A stretch of 34,320 nt of DNA from assembly GCA_036493895.1 (NCBI GenBank), contig DASXOZ010000012.1, positions 1 through 34,320 of the forward strand. Reading direction: 5' to 3'. The position numbers and the translations under genes are program-made. This document shows positions 1 to 8,955 of this stretch, piece by piece. Within the stretch, counting starts at the first letter, position 1. Each line of letters opens with the position of its first letter. This DNA is from Candidatus Binatia bacterium. GTDB lineage: Bacteria; Desulfobacterota; Binatia; UBA1149; CAITLU01. The notes under the pieces were generated by a model. It saw nothing but the letters and a program-made list of their open reading frames with translations, did not search any database and was not told the origin of the DNA.

Positions 1-13
1 CAGTTGATGCGCG

Positions 14-30
14 CTGGTGCCTGACCCCAT
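14..30 (+). repeat. Single copy of the dispersed TGGTGCCTGACCCC motif
   Basis: The 17 bases CTGGTGCCTGACCCCAT are identical to the core of the tandem unit at 30919-30998, about 31 kb away. The copy lies in non-coding DNA just upstream of the GFA remnant. It belongs to a dispersed intergenic repeat also seen at 22156-22170 and, less exactly, at 5173-5189 and 23521-23535. Confidence 0.75.
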
Positions 31-81
31 GCCGCGCCCATCCCGCTGGCACTCCCACCAGGCTGGTGCGAAACACGAGCC

Positions 82-207
82 ATGGCCACTTACCACGGAT
101 CCTGTCACTGCGGCCGCGTGACGTTCGAGGTCGAAGCCCTCGCCGTGACGACGTTCGACGGGCGCAACTGGGAACGGGCCGCGCTCGAGCACGGATGGCG
201 CAAATAG
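82..207 (+). pseudogene. Internally deleted remnant of a GFA/CENP-V family protein
   Basis: A 41-codon reading frame begins MATYHGSCHCGRVTFEVEAL, the N-terminal signature of the glutathione-dependent formaldehyde-activating (GFA/CENP-V) family. It runs directly into AVTTFDGRNWERAA, which looks like the family's C-terminal end. Intact members are about 120-140 residues and carry further zinc-binding cysteines in the middle; here only C8 and C10 remain. The simplest reading is an in-frame internal deletion that removed about two thirds of the gene but kept both ends and the frame. No strong ribosome binding site precedes the ATG. It could be a tiny expressed protein, but loss of most zinc ligands argues against enzyme function. 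Confidence 0.6.
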
Positions 208-303
208 CGGGAACGCAGCCGCATCGATCACCGCCGCGCCGGATTTCGTCTCCCCGGTAAACCTCGACGGGCAGTTACGCTTGCGCGGCGCGACGAACCC
301 TTC

Positions 304-1476
<1,173 letters not shown>

Positions 1477-1527
1477 GGTTCGTTCTCCTGTCGGATTTGA
1501 AATCGAGTAGGCGGAAAAGCTGGAAAT

Positions 1528-2631
1528 TCAGAAGTCGCGGATCACGACGCGGCCGTCTCCGAAGGAGCAGCAGGCCAGTGCGTAACCGTCGGCCCTCTCG
1601 GCTGGCGTCAGGCAGTTCGGCTCGGCGGCGACGACATTGCCGTCGATCCTGATCTTGCAGGCGCCGCAGCCGCCCATGCGGCAGCTCGACGGCAGCGTGA
1701 TACCGGCCGCGTCGGCGGCCTCCAGAAGCGTCGCGCCGGGCTTGGCAATTACCGTTTTTGCGCTGGCACCGAACACCAGCGTCGCGGCGGTCGTCGGTGC
1801 CGCGGTCGTCGAAGATTCGGCATACTGGAAGCGCTCCAGGTGAATGCGATCGCCGGCGACACCGCGCGCTTCGAGAGCGCCGACGACGCCGTTCATCATC
1901 GGCCCCGGTCCGCAGACGTACCAGGAGTCGACGTCACGATCGCGCAGCACGGCGGCAACGCGCGCGGCGTCGATCGGCCCGGTGAGCCCGTTCCATCCAG
2001 GACCGGCCTCGTCCACGGCCAGGATCACGTCGAGGCGGCGCCCGAAAAGTTTCTGCATCGCGTCGATGCGCGAACGGAATATGATCTCGTCCTGGCAGCG
2101 GCTGCCGTAGAGCAGTGTCACGCGCGACTGCTTCTGCGAGCGCAGAAGCGTCTCGAACATGCTGATGAGAGGCGTGATCCCTACTCCACCGGCGACCATC
2201 GCGACGTGGCGCGAAGCCGCGTGGTCCGCGTCGATCGTGAATCGCCCTGCAGCCGGTGCCGCACGAAGCACGTCGCCCGCTCGCACGCGATCGTGAAGCC
2301 AGCTCGAAAGCGTCCCGCCTTCCACGCGCTTGACGGTGATGGCCGGCTGCGATCCGGCCAGCGGCGAAGTCGAAAGCGAGTAGCAGCGCCGGTGTTCCTT
2401 GCCATCGACCTTCGCAACGATCGTCAGGTGCTGCCCTGCCGAGTAATCGAGGCCGGGAGCGTCCAGGACGAAGGTCTTCGCGTTCGGAGTCTCGTCGATC
2501 ACTTTCGCGACGACCAGGCGCAGGAGGCCGCCCGGCGACGGCCGCGCCCAGCGACGGTTCGGCCGGCACAGGACCGGCGCCGCCGCCGGCGGCGAGAAGA
2601 TGCGGGTGAAGCTGGCCATCGCGAGTCCCAT
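1528..2631 (-). CDS. Flavin- and 2Fe-2S-containing NAD(P)H oxidoreductase
   Basis: A 367-residue electron-transfer reductase of the ferredoxin-NADP reductase superfamily (PaaE/phenol hydroxylase reductase style). In order: an FAD domain with RCYSLSTSP at 82-90, an NAD(P) domain with GGVGITPLISM at 148-158 and CGPGPMM at 240-246, then a C-terminal plant-type 2Fe-2S domain with C317, C322, C325 and C354. It should pass electrons from NAD(P)H through FAD to the cluster and on to a partner oxygenase, most simply the diiron protein encoded next. The frame opens 45 bases earlier with ATG, but I place the start at the ATG ending at 2631 because GGAGG precedes it by 8 bases. A promoter with an overlapping palindrome lies just upstream. 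Residues 1-35 are not clearly part of the catalytic domains. Confidence 0.88.
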   Translation of the reverse strand: MGLAMASFTRIFSPPAAAPVLCRPNRRWARPSPGGLLRLVVAKVIDETPNAKTFVLDAPGLDYSAGQHLTIVAKVDGKEHRRCYSLSTSPLAGSQPAITVKRVEGGTLSSWLHDRVRAGDVLRAAPAAGRFTIDADHAASRHVAMVAGGVGITPLISMFETLLRSQKQSRVTLLYGSRCQDEIIFRSRIDAMQKLFGRRLDVILAVDEAGPGWNGLTGPIDAARVAAVLRDRDVDSWYVCGPGPMMNGVVGALEARGVAGDRIHLERFQYAESSTTAAPTTAATLVFGASAKTVIAKPGATLLEAADAAGITLPSSCRMGGCGACKIRIDGNVVAAEPNCLTPAERADGYALACCSFGDGRVVIRDF

Positions 2632-2654
2632 CGAATCGACCTCCGAATTCAATA

Positions 2655-2689
2655 AGTGTTTAGTAACACTACACACTCAGGATCGTCAA
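2655..2689 (-). promoter_or_regulatory. Sigma-70-like promoter with palindromic operator upstream of the reductase
   Basis: Read on the minus strand, TTGACG (2684-2689) is followed after 18 bases by TACTAA (2660-2665), a fair -35/-10 pair. The inverted repeat AGTGTT-TAGT-AACACT (2655-2670) covers the -10. The -10 is 28 bases from the reductase start codon. A dyad over the -10 suggests control by a dimeric repressor; the MerR-type regulator encoded just upstream is one candidate, although MerR operators normally lie between -35 and -10. Promoter and operator are read from sequence only. Confidence 0.55.
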
Positions 2690-2777
2690 GGGGAATCGCC
2701 CGGGGCGGCGCAAAAAATGCGCGCGGGCGCGACGCGGCGGCTGGCGCAGCGTCAAAATCTCGTTTTGATTCGAGAAT

Positions 2778-3563
2778 TTACGGCTTGGACGGGACGGGGG
2801 CGAAATCCTCGAGGAGGGCGGCGATCTTCTTGCGCCTCAGGATCCCGAGCATGCGCAGGACCATCGGCTCGCTGGTCTCGATGAGCTCGAGCGCCCTGTC
2901 GCCGGACATTCCCGCGATGCGCTCGACCAGCGCCCTCGCCTCACGGCGAACCAGCGTGGTCATTGCGTCGTCGTAGGAGCTGACAAGGTCCGGTGTCAGT
3001 GCAGGCTCTCCCGGCCCTTCGAGAGTACGCAGCTCGCACCAGCACGCGAGGAGCTCGGCATCGTCTTCGCCGACCCTCGCGCCGGCGCCGCGGCCGTGGA
3101 CCTCGATGAATCCGAAGCGTCGCATCGCGTCGAAATCCGCCCGGGAAACCCGCGACGGCACCAGCGCCGAGACCGCCACGGTATTGCTGGCGGCCGTGTG
3201 CCGGTGTGCAGGAAGCGAGGCCCGCACGCGGCGCAGCAGCACTTCCTGCTCTTCGGTGAACGTTCCACCCGCGCCCTCGTCGAGCACCTCGCGAATGGCA
3301 CGAAGGGGCAGGAAGTGACGCTCCTGGAGGTCGCGAATGCGCTGGAGACGCTCGAGGTGGTCCTGCCCGTAGACCGCAGTATTGCGCCCCGTCTTGAGCG
3401 GTTTCGGAAGAAGGCCCTGCGTGAGATAGAAGTGAATCGTCTCGCGCGGCAGTCCCGACCGGGCGACGAGGTCGCGCATGCGCAGCCCGTCGGTTCTCGG
3501 CGCCGCGCTGCGGTCGGCGCCGGCGCGGTCTTTGCTTCGCGAGCTTCGCGAGGTCGCCTGCAT
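2778..3563 (-). CDS. MerR-family transcriptional regulator
   Basis: A 261-residue protein whose residues 27-97 form a MerR-type winged helix-turn-helix (MRDLVARSGLPRETIHFYL, then GLLPKP, GRNTAVYG and a helix ending REVLDEG). The remaining 160 residues form an effector or dimerisation region with no cysteine pattern typical of metal-sensing MerR proteins, so a small organic ligand is more likely. Residues 1-26 are basic, low-complexity and may be absent if translation begins at M29; no strong ribosome site marks the upstream ATG. The gene lies 146 bp upstream of the reductase on the same strand, with a separate promoter between them, so it probably controls the diiron/reductase pair. It diverges from the methyltransferase operon at 3689. 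Confidence 0.82.
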   Translation of the reverse strand: MQATSRSSRSKDRAGADRSAAPRTDGLRMRDLVARSGLPRETIHFYLTQGLLPKPLKTGRNTAVYGQDHLERLQRIRDLQERHFLPLRAIREVLDEGAGGTFTEEQEVLLRRVRASLPAHRHTAASNTVAVSALVPSRVSRADFDAMRRFGFIEVHGRGAGARVGEDDAELLACWCELRTLEGPGEPALTPDLVSSYDDAMTTLVRREARALVERIAGMSGDRALELIETSEPMVLRMLGILRRKKIAALLEDFAPVPSKP

Positions 3564-3688
3564 CGGGTGGCGACGCTACACGACTTGCCCCGATGCAGCG
3601 AGCGACGCGGCTCACTCGTGTACGGCGGAGTGAACGCAGCGCCGGCAACGAATTCGATCCGCGTCCGGCCGCCTTGCTGGAGAACGAG

Positions 3689-4291
3689 ATGACCGATCTT
3701 CGCCGCCACGCACCAGCCGCATCGAGGAATCGCGAGCCTATCCTCGCGGTGCTGAGGCGCGTGCTGCCGGAGCGCGGCAGCGTGCTCGAGATCGCCGGCG
3801 GCAGCGGTGAGCACGCCGTCCATTTTGCGGCGGCGCTGCCCGGCCTTCGCTGGCGTGCAACCGATGCGGATCCCGACTCGGTCGCATCGATTGCCGCATG
3901 GCGCCGCAGCGGCGGCACGCCGAATCTCATGGTCCCGCGCCTGCTCGACGTTGCCGGTGCGGATTGGGGCGACGAGACGTACGACGCCATTTTCAGCGCG
4001 AACATGATCCACATTTCGCCGTGGGCCGCCTGCCTCGGGCTGCTGGCCGGCGCGGGGCGGCACCTGGCGACCGGCGGCGTGCTCATCCTCTACGGTCCGT
4101 TCCGCATCGACGGCCAGCACACGGCCGCGAGCAACGAGGCGTTCGATGCCGATCTGCGTTCACGCAATCCGCAGTGGGGCGTGCGCGACCTCGGCGACGT
4201 CGACCGCGAAGCCTTGCGCCACGGGCTCGTGCTCGAAGAAAGAACTGAAATGCCGGCGAACAACCAGACCGTGGTGTGGAGAAAGAAATGA
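3689..4291 (+). CDS. DUF938-type SAM-dependent methyltransferase-like protein
   Basis: A 200-residue class I methyltransferase-fold protein. The SAM-binding motif I is LEIAGGSGEHAVHFA at 33-47, followed by the acidic strand end ATDAD at 58-62. The YDAIFSANMIHISPW block is characteristic of DUF938 proteins. The frame opens about 100 bases earlier, but I chose the ATG at 3689 because GGAG precedes it and because family members usually begin near an RxxxPAxxRNxxPIL segment, as here. The stop codon overlaps the next start by four bases (ATGA), showing translational coupling with the VOC gene. Substrate is not known for the family. Confidence 0.82.
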   Translation: MTDLRRHAPAASRNREPILAVLRRVLPERGSVLEIAGGSGEHAVHFAAALPGLRWRATDADPDSVASIAAWRRSGGTPNLMVPRLLDVAGADWGDETYDAIFSANMIHISPWAACLGLLAGAGRHLATGGVLILYGPFRIDGQHTAASNEAFDADLRSRNPQWGVRDLGDVDREALRHGLVLEERTEMPANNQTVVWRKK

Positions 4292-4743
4292 CGGAAGTCC
4301 TCGGCATCGACCACATCTACCTCGCCGTGCGGGACCTCGAGGCCTCGCGCCGCTGGTACGACGTCGTCATGAAAATCCTCGGCTTCCGCAGCGGAAACTT
4401 CCGCATCGGCGACGAGCCCCACGCCTCGTACTACAACCGCCATTTCGGTTTCGTGCTCAGGCCGGCACGTGGCGGCACCCGGCACGACCCGTACGCACCG
4501 GGCCTCCACCATTTCTGTTTTCGGGTCGACAGCGACGACGACGTGCGTGCCGTCTTCCAGGCACTTCGCGAAACCGGCATCGCGGCCAGCTCACCGGCGC
4601 TCTATCCGCAGTATGCGCCCGACTATTTCGCGGTGTTCTTCGATGACCCCGACGGTATGCGGCTCGAAGTGACCAACTACCGGGCCGAACGGCGCCAGCG
4701 TCACGATCACTGGCACGACCTCCAGGAGGATCTCGCGCAATGA
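4288..4743 (+). CDS. VOC (glyoxalase/bleomycin resistance/dioxygenase) superfamily protein
   Basis: A 151-residue protein made of two paired beta-alpha-beta-beta-beta modules. Candidate metal ligands are H9 (GIDHIYLAV), one of H74/H75 (GLHHFCFRV) and E127 (MRLEVTNY), in the positions used by glyoxalase I-type and related lyases. Members bind a divalent metal and act on glutathione adducts, on diols, or as isomerases; the substrate here cannot be told. The ATG at 4288 has GGAG six bases upstream and overlaps the previous stop; a GTG 12 bases earlier is less likely. The 3' end overlaps the membrane protein start by four bases. Confidence 0.82.
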   Translation: MTEVLGIDHIYLAVRDLEASRRWYDVVMKILGFRSGNFRIGDEPHASYYNRHFGFVLRPARGGTRHDPYAPGLHHFCFRVDSDDDVRAVFQALRETGIAASSPALYPQYAPDYFAVFFDDPDGMRLEVTNYRAERRQRHDHWHDLQEDLAQ

Positions 4744-5183
4744 CGACAACGGGACGATTGCACTCGATGGCCGAAACACCCGCGCCCGCCGGCTGGCTGT
4801 CGCAGCCGGCGATGTGCCGCCTGCTGAGAGCCTGCGGGCCGGTCAACGTCCTCGGGGCGCTGATCTTCGCGCCGCCTCTGCCGTGGGTGCGAGATCTGTT
4901 CGGCCTTCCCGCTGCCCCGCCTCTTTACCTGTGGGTGCTGTCGATCTGGATCCTGGCGTTCGGCGCTGCGTACTGGCACCTCGGAAATTCGGGGCGCATC
5001 GAGAACACGTTTCTCGCCGTCGCCGCCGCAGGCAAGGGAAGCTTCGCGCTGCTGATCCTCGCCTATGCTGCCGCGGGTACGATTCCCGCCACGGCAATCC
5101 TTCTCGGCCTGCCGGATCTCGCGCTCGCCGCGTGGTTCACCGCGTGGCTGGTCGAGGTCAGGCGCCAGTCTCCCGGCGCCTGA
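4740..5183 (+). CDS. Small four-helix integral membrane protein, unknown function
   Basis: A 147-residue protein with about four hydrophobic helices, near residues 34-54, 61-80, 90-112 and 116-138, separated by short charged turns. I do not recognise the family. It overlaps the upstream VOC gene by ATGA, so it is the last cistron of the methyltransferase-VOC-membrane operon. ATG codons at 4740 and 4767 are both possible; the first gives the coupling overlap. The stop codon lies inside a degenerate copy of the dispersed TGGTGCCTGACCCC motif, so the last residues (SPGA) may be repeat-derived. Confidence 0.72.
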   Translation: MTTTGRLHSMAETPAPAGWLSQPAMCRLLRACGPVNVLGALIFAPPLPWVRDLFGLPAAPPLYLWVLSIWILAFGAAYWHLGNSGRIENTFLAVAAAGKGSFALLILAYAAAGTIPATAILLGLPDLALAAWFTAWLVEVRRQSPGA

Positions 5184-5189
5184 CCCCGT
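5173..5189 (+). repeat. Degenerate copy of the dispersed motif over a stop codon
   Basis: CCGGCGCCTGACCCCGT matches 14 of 17 positions of the copy at 14-30. Its TGA (5181-5183) is the stop codon of the membrane protein gene. The perfect copy at 22156-22170 is placed in the same way, with its TGA as the stop of the histidine kinase. Because GGCGCC is common in GC-rich DNA, this copy alone would be weak evidence. Confidence 0.4.
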
Positions 5190-5210
5190 CTCGGCAGAGC
5201 TGACGCCGAT

Positions 5211-6584
5211 TCAGCACAAAGGACACGTCAGCGGGACATTCTGCCCGACAGCCGCCTTGAGGACGCGCAGGGCATCCGATGCGGTGATCTTGCCGCTGTT
5301 GTCGACGTCGCAGGTGCACAGCGGGCAAACGAGAGTCCCGACGGCGGTCTTCAGCACGAAGAGCGCGTCGCTGGCCACGACGGCGCGACTGTCACCGCTG
5401 TCGGCGGTCGCGCTCGCCCGCAGCGCCCTGGTCGCGGCACGAGGCGATGACGTCGCCTTGGCCTGGAGCTTCGCGATCCTCCGGGCGCTATGGTGACGCG
5501 ACAACGTCACGACCAGCGCCAGCGGATCGCCGCAAGGCCGCCCGGCGATCGTCGTGGTCGAAGTCGAAGAGGTGGACGACGTGCTCGTCGTGGTCGTGGT
5601 GGTCGTCGTCACGACCGCGTAGTCGAGCGTGACGGCCACCGGAACGTGATCGGAGAGATCGTTGCCCATGCCGTCGGAGAACATCGTTTTCAGCGCAGCG
5701 TAGGACTCCGGCGCGAACTTCAGCAGGGTTCCGTCGCGGTAGAAGATCTTGTCGAAGAGCTCGCAGTTGCCGGTGCCCGGACTGGTCGCGCAGTCGGCGT
5801 TGATGTCGCTTCCGGCGCCCGGGACGATGCCGCCGCGCTCGAGCAGCACCCACACGTCGGTCAGTCCGGCGCCGGTCACGAGGTCCTGGATGTTGTCGTT
5901 GCCGACTCGCGTGTAGAGGCTGTTGGTGTCGCCGAGCACGATCACCGGCGCGCCCGCCGGTGAAGTCGCGTTGATCGCCGCGACGAGCTGGTCGACGTTC
6001 GACCGCCTCGCGGCCTGGCTGCCGCTGTCCTGGCCGGCATCGGCGTGCAGCGTGTACACGTCCACCGACACCGTCGGCTCGAGGAAGATCTTCGCGTAGC
6101 TGTAGCCCTTGTCGGTGTCGCAGTCGCTGCCGTCGTTGCCGAGCGTCCCGAAGCACGCCGACCACTGGGTGCGCGAGAACGGGTTGATCTGGAAGTCCGA
6201 CAGCATGTCCAGGCCGTCGCCGAGTCCGGCCGTTCCGCCCGTGTCCTTCTGCGTGATGTACGAGTACGTGATGGTCTGCGGACTCGTCAGCGTGTCGTAG
6301 TAGTCCTGCGCGAAGACTTCCTGCAGCCCGACGATCGACGGCATTCCGACGTACGGCGGTGCGGGCGTGTGAAAATCTTCGAGAAGAGGCGCGATCTCGG
6401 AGATCTGCGTGTGGCGATCCTCGATCAGCGGCGGAGGAAGGCCGCGCACGTTGTACGTCAGGACGGCGAAGGTCCCGGCCAGCGAGACTCCGGGAGACGC
6501 GACTGCCGACAGCAAGGCCGCTGCAGCGGCGAGGCACGCGGGACGGAAACGCCGTCGCGCACGGTGGGTTGGACGCATAATCAT
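5211..6584 (-). CDS. Secreted endonuclease/exonuclease/phosphatase-family protein with dockerin-like tail
   Basis: A 457-residue exported protein. A signal peptide (about 1-37, ending VSLAG) is followed by an EEP domain with N45 (TYNVRG), E89 (GLQEVF), H180 (TLHADAG), D219/N221 (LGDTNSLY) and D312/H313 (LSDHVPVAV), the complete Mg-dependent catalytic set of DNase I/sphingomyelinase-like enzymes. Residues 326-346 are an almost pure Thr/Ser linker. The last 60 residues contain two ASDAL-xVLK-xAVG half-repeats, one with a Ca-loop-like DVDNSGKITASD, and Cys pairs (CPLCTC, CPLC) around them, like a dockerin/EF-hand module. I placed the start at the ATG ending at 6584 (GGAG upstream); the frame stays open further upstream but without coding character. 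It may act on extracellular nucleic acid or phospholipid; which cannot be told. Confidence 0.87.
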   Translation of the reverse strand: MIMRPTHRARRRFRPACLAAAAALLSAVASPGVSLAGTFAVLTYNVRGLPPPLIEDRHTQISEIAPLLEDFHTPAPPYVGMPSIVGLQEVFAQDYYDTLTSPQTITYSYITQKDTGGTAGLGDGLDMLSDFQINPFSRTQWSACFGTLGNDGSDCDTDKGYSYAKIFLEPTVSVDVYTLHADAGQDSGSQAARRSNVDQLVAAINATSPAGAPVIVLGDTNSLYTRVGNDNIQDLVTGAGLTDVWVLLERGGIVPGAGSDINADCATSPGTGNCELFDKIFYRDGTLLKFAPESYAALKTMFSDGMGNDLSDHVPVAVTLDYAVVTTTTTTTTSTSSTSSTSTTTIAGRPCGDPLALVVTLSRHHSARRIAKLQAKATSSPRAATRALRASATADSGDSRAVVASDALFVLKTAVGTLVCPLCTCDVDNSGKITASDALRVLKAAVGQNVPLTCPLC

Positions 6585-6770
6585 TCGATGGTTCTCCGTT
6601 GGCGGGCGCAGGTCGCCGATCATAGCCGATGCGCGCAGCGGTTTGCCAGAGCTGGCGCGAGGTGGCTGGTCGTGACAAATCTCTACCGCGACGCCGCATC
6701 GCTGCATTGCCGCGACACGCATCGACGACGCGGCCGTATGCCCCGATCGGGACTGCGGAGGTTTTTTCGC

Positions 6771-7361
6771 GTGCACATCGACTTCTGGTTCGAGTTCGGC
6801 AGCACGTACTCCTACCCGGCCGCGATGCGGATCGAGGAGGCCGCCTCGGCCGCGGGGCTCGAGCTGCGCTGGCGCCCTTTTCTTCTCGGCCCGATTTTTC
6901 GCAGCCAGGGCTGGACGGATTCTCCGTTCAACATCTATCCCGCCAAGGGTCGATACATGTGGAGAGACCTCGAGCGCATCTGCACGAACCAGGGACTGCC
7001 ACTGGTGCGCCCGTCGCGTTTTCCGCGAAACGGGTTGCTCGCTGCCCGCGTGGTCGCCGCCTGCGACGGGCTTCCGTGGGTCCCGTCGTTCGTGCGCGCC
7101 GTCTACACGGCAAACTTCGCCAAGGACGAGGAGATCTCCGATCCCGCCGTCGTTGCCGCAGCACTGGAGAGCGCCGGTGCCGACGCGTCGCTGGTGAAGA
7201 TCGCCGACAGCGACGATGCCAAGACGAAGCTTCGAGCCCTGACCGACGAAGCGGCCGCGCTCGATATCTTCGGTGCGCCGAGCTTCGTCACGGACGGCGA
7301 GCTGTTCTGGGGCAACGATCGGCTGGAGCAGGCGATCGAATGGGCCCGCAAAGGCGCCTGA
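6771..7361 (+). CDS. 2-hydroxychromene-2-carboxylate isomerase-like DsbA-family protein
   Basis: A 196-residue thioredoxin-fold protein of the HCCA isomerase/DsbA-like family. The N-terminus IDFWFEFGSTYSYPA has Ser (S11) where thioredoxins have the catalytic Cys, as in HCCA isomerase and kappa-class GSTs, which bind glutathione. The late GAPSFVTDGELFWGNDRL block is the conserved cis-Pro and C-terminal signature. HCCA isomerase works in naphthalene degradation, but most genomic homologues have unknown glutathione-dependent roles and no naphthalene genes are visible here. I chose the GTG at 6771 because GGAGG lies 9 bases upstream and family members begin here; an ATG at 6738 is possible. Confidence 0.85.
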   Translation: MHIDFWFEFGSTYSYPAAMRIEEAASAAGLELRWRPFLLGPIFRSQGWTDSPFNIYPAKGRYMWRDLERICTNQGLPLVRPSRFPRNGLLAARVVAACDGLPWVPSFVRAVYTANFAKDEEISDPAVVAAALESAGADASLVKIADSDDAKTKLRALTDEAAALDIFGAPSFVTDGELFWGNDRLEQAIEWARKGA

Positions 7362-7431
7362 TCGGCGATCTGCGCGTCCGGCGACGGAACGCTTGGCCGT
7401 CGCAGCCGCGATCGGATACGTTGGCGTCTCC

Positions 7432-8139
7432 ATGACGCGCAATATCTCCCCACCGACTCCGCGCCAGCTCCTCGGCGAGGTGCGCGGCGCCGTCGAGCCT
7501 GCACGGCTCCTGCTTCACGCGCCGCTGCTGGCGACGCTTCCTCGCGGACGAGGACAGACCGTGATCGTGCTTCCGGGCTACGGTGCATCGGAGTCCTCGA
7601 TGGCGATGCTGCAGGGCTTCCTTCGCCTGCTCGGCTACAAGAGCCGGAGCTGGGGCCTCGGGCGCAACACCGGCAACGTCGCGCGTCTGGTGCCGCGCGT
7701 GCTCGCACGCATCGACGAGGTCGCGCCGTCACCGGATACCGAAGTGCACCTGGTCGGCTGGAGCCTCGGCGGATACATTGCACGCGAGGCGGCGCGAGAG
7801 ATGCCTTCGCGCATCCGGAGCGTCATCACGCTCGGGAGTCCCGTCGTCGGAGGACCGAAATACACGACAGTGGCGGCGCGCTACCGGCGGCGCGGGCACG
7901 ATCTCGACGAGCTCGAGCGTCTCGTCGACGCCCGCTACGACAAGCCGCTCTGCGTGCCGGTCACCGCGATCTTCTCGAGGTCCGACGGCATCGTCGCATG
8001 GGAGGCCTGCATCGATCGTCGCAGCCCCGGCATCGAGCACGTCGAGGTTCGTACGACCCACATCGGCTTCGGTTTCTGTCCGGAAGTCTACGGCATCATC
8101 GCCGACCGTCTCTCGAGACACTCCGCGCCCCGCCACTGA
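7432..8139 (+). CDS. Alpha/beta hydrolase (lipase/esterase-like)
   Basis: A 235-residue alpha/beta-fold hydrolase. The nucleophile elbow is GWSLGG with S111; D185 (FSRSDGIV) and H210 (RTTHIGFG) complete a plausible triad, and VIVLPGYGASESS at 44-56 supplies the oxyanion-hole strand. There is no clear signal peptide, so it is probably cytoplasmic. It resembles small permease-like or cutinase-like lipases in which a long GYKSRSWGLGRN segment follows the oxyanion loop. It lies 70 bp after the isomerase and 8 bp before the TauE-like transporter, consistent with one operon. The substrate is unknown. Confidence 0.83.
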   Translation: MTRNISPPTPRQLLGEVRGAVEPARLLLHAPLLATLPRGRGQTVIVLPGYGASESSMAMLQGFLRLLGYKSRSWGLGRNTGNVARLVPRVLARIDEVAPSPDTEVHLVGWSLGGYIAREAAREMPSRIRSVITLGSPVVGGPKYTTVAARYRRRGHDLDELERLVDARYDKPLCVPVTAIFSRSDGIVAWEACIDRRSPGIEHVEVRTTHIGFGFCPEVYGIIADRLSRHSAPRH

Positions 8140-8147
8140 GAACGTCG

Positions 8148-8930
8148 ATGCTGGGTGCGACGTCCACTCTCGGGCCGCTCGAGCTCGTCGCCGTCGGCGC
8201 CGCGGCGCTGGCGGCCGGCATCGTCAACGCGCTCGCCGGCGGCGGCACCCTGCTGACGTTTCCGATGCTGACTGCCGTCGGTGTTCCGGCGCTGGCGGCG
8301 AACATCACCAATACCGTCGCGCTGTGTCCCGGACACATCGGTGCGACGCTCGCGCAGTCTTCCGCGCTTCGCGGCCAGCGTGCGCTGCTGTCGGTTCTCC
8401 TGCCCGCGGGAATTCTCGGAGGCCTGGCCGGAGGAGAGCTGCTGCTGCACACCGGCGAGGCGGCGTTCCGCCAGGCCGTGCCGCTGCTCCTGCTTGCCTC
8501 TTCGCTGCTGCTGGCCGCGCAGGACCGCGTGCGCGCGTTCCTCGTCGCGCGCCAGCAAAGGCGCGGCTCGGCCGACGGCCATGCTCGCCTGGCCGGGCCC
8601 CTGGTGGCCGTTGCCGCCGTTTACGGCGGGTATTTCGGCGCCGGACTCGGGGTCGTGCTGCTGGCGTCCCTCGGCATCGTGCTCGACGAGCCGCTCGTGC
8701 GCATCAACGCGCTGAAGCAGGTGATCGCGCTGGTGGTCAACGTCGCGGCGGCCGTGTTCTTCCTGTTTTCGGATCAGGTGCAGTGGGCAGCGGCCGGCGC
8801 GATGGCGGTCGGCGCTCTCGCAGGCGGTGCGCTCGGCGGCCATCTGACGTCGCGCGTCGATCCGTCCCGACTTCGACATGCGATGGTCGCAATCGGCGTG
8901 ATTCTGTCCGTCGTGTATTTCGTTCGCTGA
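8148..8930 (+). CDS. TauE/SafE-family membrane transporter
   Basis: A 260-residue polytopic membrane protein with seven to eight hydrophobic helices. The paired family motifs are GIVNALAGGGTLLTFPML in the first half and the GGYFGAGLG...NALKQVIALVVN block in the second, which define the sulfite/organosulfonate exporter family TauE/SafE (DUF81). Members export sulfite, sulfoacetate or other small anions, but most are not characterised. The gene starts 8 bp after the hydrolase stop and is followed 25 bp later by an SDR with its own strong ribosome site. Confidence 0.87.
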   Translation: MLGATSTLGPLELVAVGAAALAAGIVNALAGGGTLLTFPMLTAVGVPALAANITNTVALCPGHIGATLAQSSALRGQRALLSVLLPAGILGGLAGGELLLHTGEAAFRQAVPLLLLASSLLLAAQDRVRAFLVARQQRRGSADGHARLAGPLVAVAAVYGGYFGAGLGVVLLASLGIVLDEPLVRINALKQVIALVVNVAAAVFFLFSDQVQWAAAGAMAVGALAGGALGGHLTSRVDPSRLRHAMVAIGVILSVVYFVR

Positions 8931-8955
8931 CGATCGAGGCATCGCGGAGGAGCCC

